From: Symbiodinium sp. CCMP2592
Taxonomy: Eukaryota; Sar; Dinophyceae; Suessiales; Symbiodiniaceae
Assembly: GCA_905221615.1 (NCBI GenBank)
Contig: CAJNDT010005917.1
Span: forward strand, 77,292-141,291
Reading direction: 5' to 3'
DNA length: 64,000 nucleotides
A program made the position numbers and the translations under genes. This document shows, in pieces, positions 63,426 to 64,000 of the stretch (position 1 is its first letter; each line of letters opens with the position of its first letter). The notes under the pieces were generated by a model, which was given only the letters and a program-made list of their open reading frames with translations, did no database searches and was not told where the DNA came from.

Positions 63426-64000
63426 CTACGAGGACGACGACGACGAGTTGGACGCTTCCTGCTGTGCGTCCCTGGACTCGAGCACTTCAGCAACCGAACT
63501 CTCTTCAGGAAAACACACTGGGCAGTAACGAAATCCTGGCAAAAGTGTGGGGTTCCTCTGGCAGCTGGCCTTTCCGTACTTCCACAAACCGCAGGACGAT
63601 CTCCACTCGCCCGAAGGCGTCGAACACTCCGTGCTACACGGTTTGTGCGCCAGCTTAGAGCGAACATTATGTACAAGGACACCTTGTCCTCGGAAGCAAT
63701 CTGCGACCACGGCTCGAACTTGGTCGAGGGCGGCCGGAAGCAATGCAAGCTGTTGTGACCTGGGAACCTGAAAGCTCGATGGCGCGACCGATGTGCGATT
63801 CGCCACGGCCTGTGCTGCTCTGGTGGGGTTGGCCAACGCTGCCTCTTGGACGTAGCGGCAGATCGATGCACTCCCCCAGCGACCGATGAGCATGATAACA
63901 TGTAAATCCAGGTCTGCACGTGCGAACAGTTGGGCGCCAGCGACCCGGAATGCATGTTGGGCCCACCTCTGCACCACTTGTCGGGGCCAGTCTTTGAGGT
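63426..64000 (-). CDS. Tyrosine recombinase C-terminus, retroelement (5' partial)
   Basis: Open from the window edge to a stop at 63426. Close to the edge: HAFRVAGAQLFARADLDLHV then IMLIGRWGSASICRYVQEA. This is the HxxR ... (H/W) ... Tyr end of tyrosine recombinases: His and Arg of HAFR, Trp of GRWGS and the nucleophile Tyr of CRYVQ. The first catalytic Arg lies outside the window. A Cys-rich tail follows (SCGLWKYGKASCQRN, FRYCPVCFPEES), possibly zinc-binding, and a Ser run before the stop. The recombinase would insert the circular DNA copy in place of an integrase. Placement ahead of Gag is unusual. Confidence 0.8.
   Translation of the reverse strand, partial: LKDWPRQVVQRWAQHAFRVAGAQLFARADLDLHVIMLIGRWGSASICRYVQEAALANPTRAAQAVANRTSVAPSSFQVPRSQQLALLPAALDQVRAVVADCFRGQGVLVHNVRSKLAHKPCSTECSTPSGEWRSSCGLWKYGKASCQRNPTLLPGFRYCPVCFPEESSVAEVLESRDAQQEASNSSSSSS

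Larger units (their letters stand above)
58138..64000 (-). mobile_element. Tyrosine-recombinase (DIRS/Ngaro-like) retroelement with C5 methyltransferase, partial
   Basis: In minus-strand order: tyrosine recombinase C-terminus (64000-63426), CCCH Gag-like protein (63412-62468), C5 methyltransferase (62425-60389), reverse transcriptase (60903-59739), RNase H (59744-58653), then the terminal block 58617-58138 with two copies of a 167-bp direct repeat. Recombinase and Gag are 13 nt apart and Gag and methyltransferase 42 nt apart, which argues for one element rather than two abutting ones. The 5' end lies outside the window. Cytosine methyltransferases captured by retrotransposons have been reported from Symbiodinium; the exact family relation needs a search. 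One frame break lies in the reverse transcriptase. Confidence 0.85.

Noticed and set aside
1-64000. CRISPR arrays, rRNA, tRNA or bacterial operons
   Set aside because: No regularly spaced identical repeats with unique spacers, no rRNA stretches, no tRNA cloverleaf that I could recognise; gene structure and repeats are eukaryotic.

Overview
The window looks like nuclear DNA of a dinoflagellate, most probably Symbiodiniaceae. The grounds are: scattered TTTAGGG-type repeats; short AT-rich palindromic elements by the dozen; almost every convincing coding segment on the minus strand (one-directional gene arrays); introns that are short and palindromic; an intronless secreted glucoamylase; and a retroelement encoding a C5 cytosine methyltransferase, a combination reported from Symbiodinium. 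No bacterial or organellar layout is present, and I saw no rRNA, tRNA or CRISPR.

Layout. 0-17 kb: sparse minus-strand exons (510-750, 4075-4394, 10297-10420, 14.9-16.9 kb) among repeats. 17.25-18.71 kb: the only complete host gene I can name, a trefoil plus GH15 glucoamylase. 19-30 kb: minus-strand exon clusters of unknown function. 30.3-32.3 kb: AT-rich stretch without genes, ending in a long hairpin-forming inverted duplication. 33-37.5 kb: more isolated minus-strand exons. 37.4-39.6 kb: Met/Gln/Pro/Gly-rich exons that flank a 1.38 kb AT-rich insertion; the insertion holds a broken major capsid protein gene of polinton-like-virus type and is bounded by the same terminal inverted repeats as a MITE family found all over the window. 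40-51 kb: mostly repeats. 51.9-57.9 kb: exons of one or more minus-strand genes, including a PH-like domain and acidic segments, with MITEs in the introns. 58.1-64.0 kb: a tyrosine-recombinase (DIRS/Ngaro-like) retroelement on the minus strand, running off the right edge, with recombinase end, CCCH Gag-like protein, C5 methyltransferase, reverse transcriptase, RNase H and split terminal direct repeats.

How the parts relate. Several MITE copies lie in, or exactly form, introns; at 4.1 kb a 25-bp direct repeat on both sides of a MITE supplies AG|GT at both splice sites, the pattern of introner-type intron gain. The capsid-bearing insertion suggests that one of these families may derive from integrated DNA viruses. 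The retroelement shows a strongly strand-biased hexamer (GKTCGC in the coding sense) across coding and terminal-repeat sequence, which codon use does not explain.

Limits. Exon limits outside the named genes are read by eye from frame openness, amino-acid texture and AG|G or GT/GC/GA signals. No homology search was possible.
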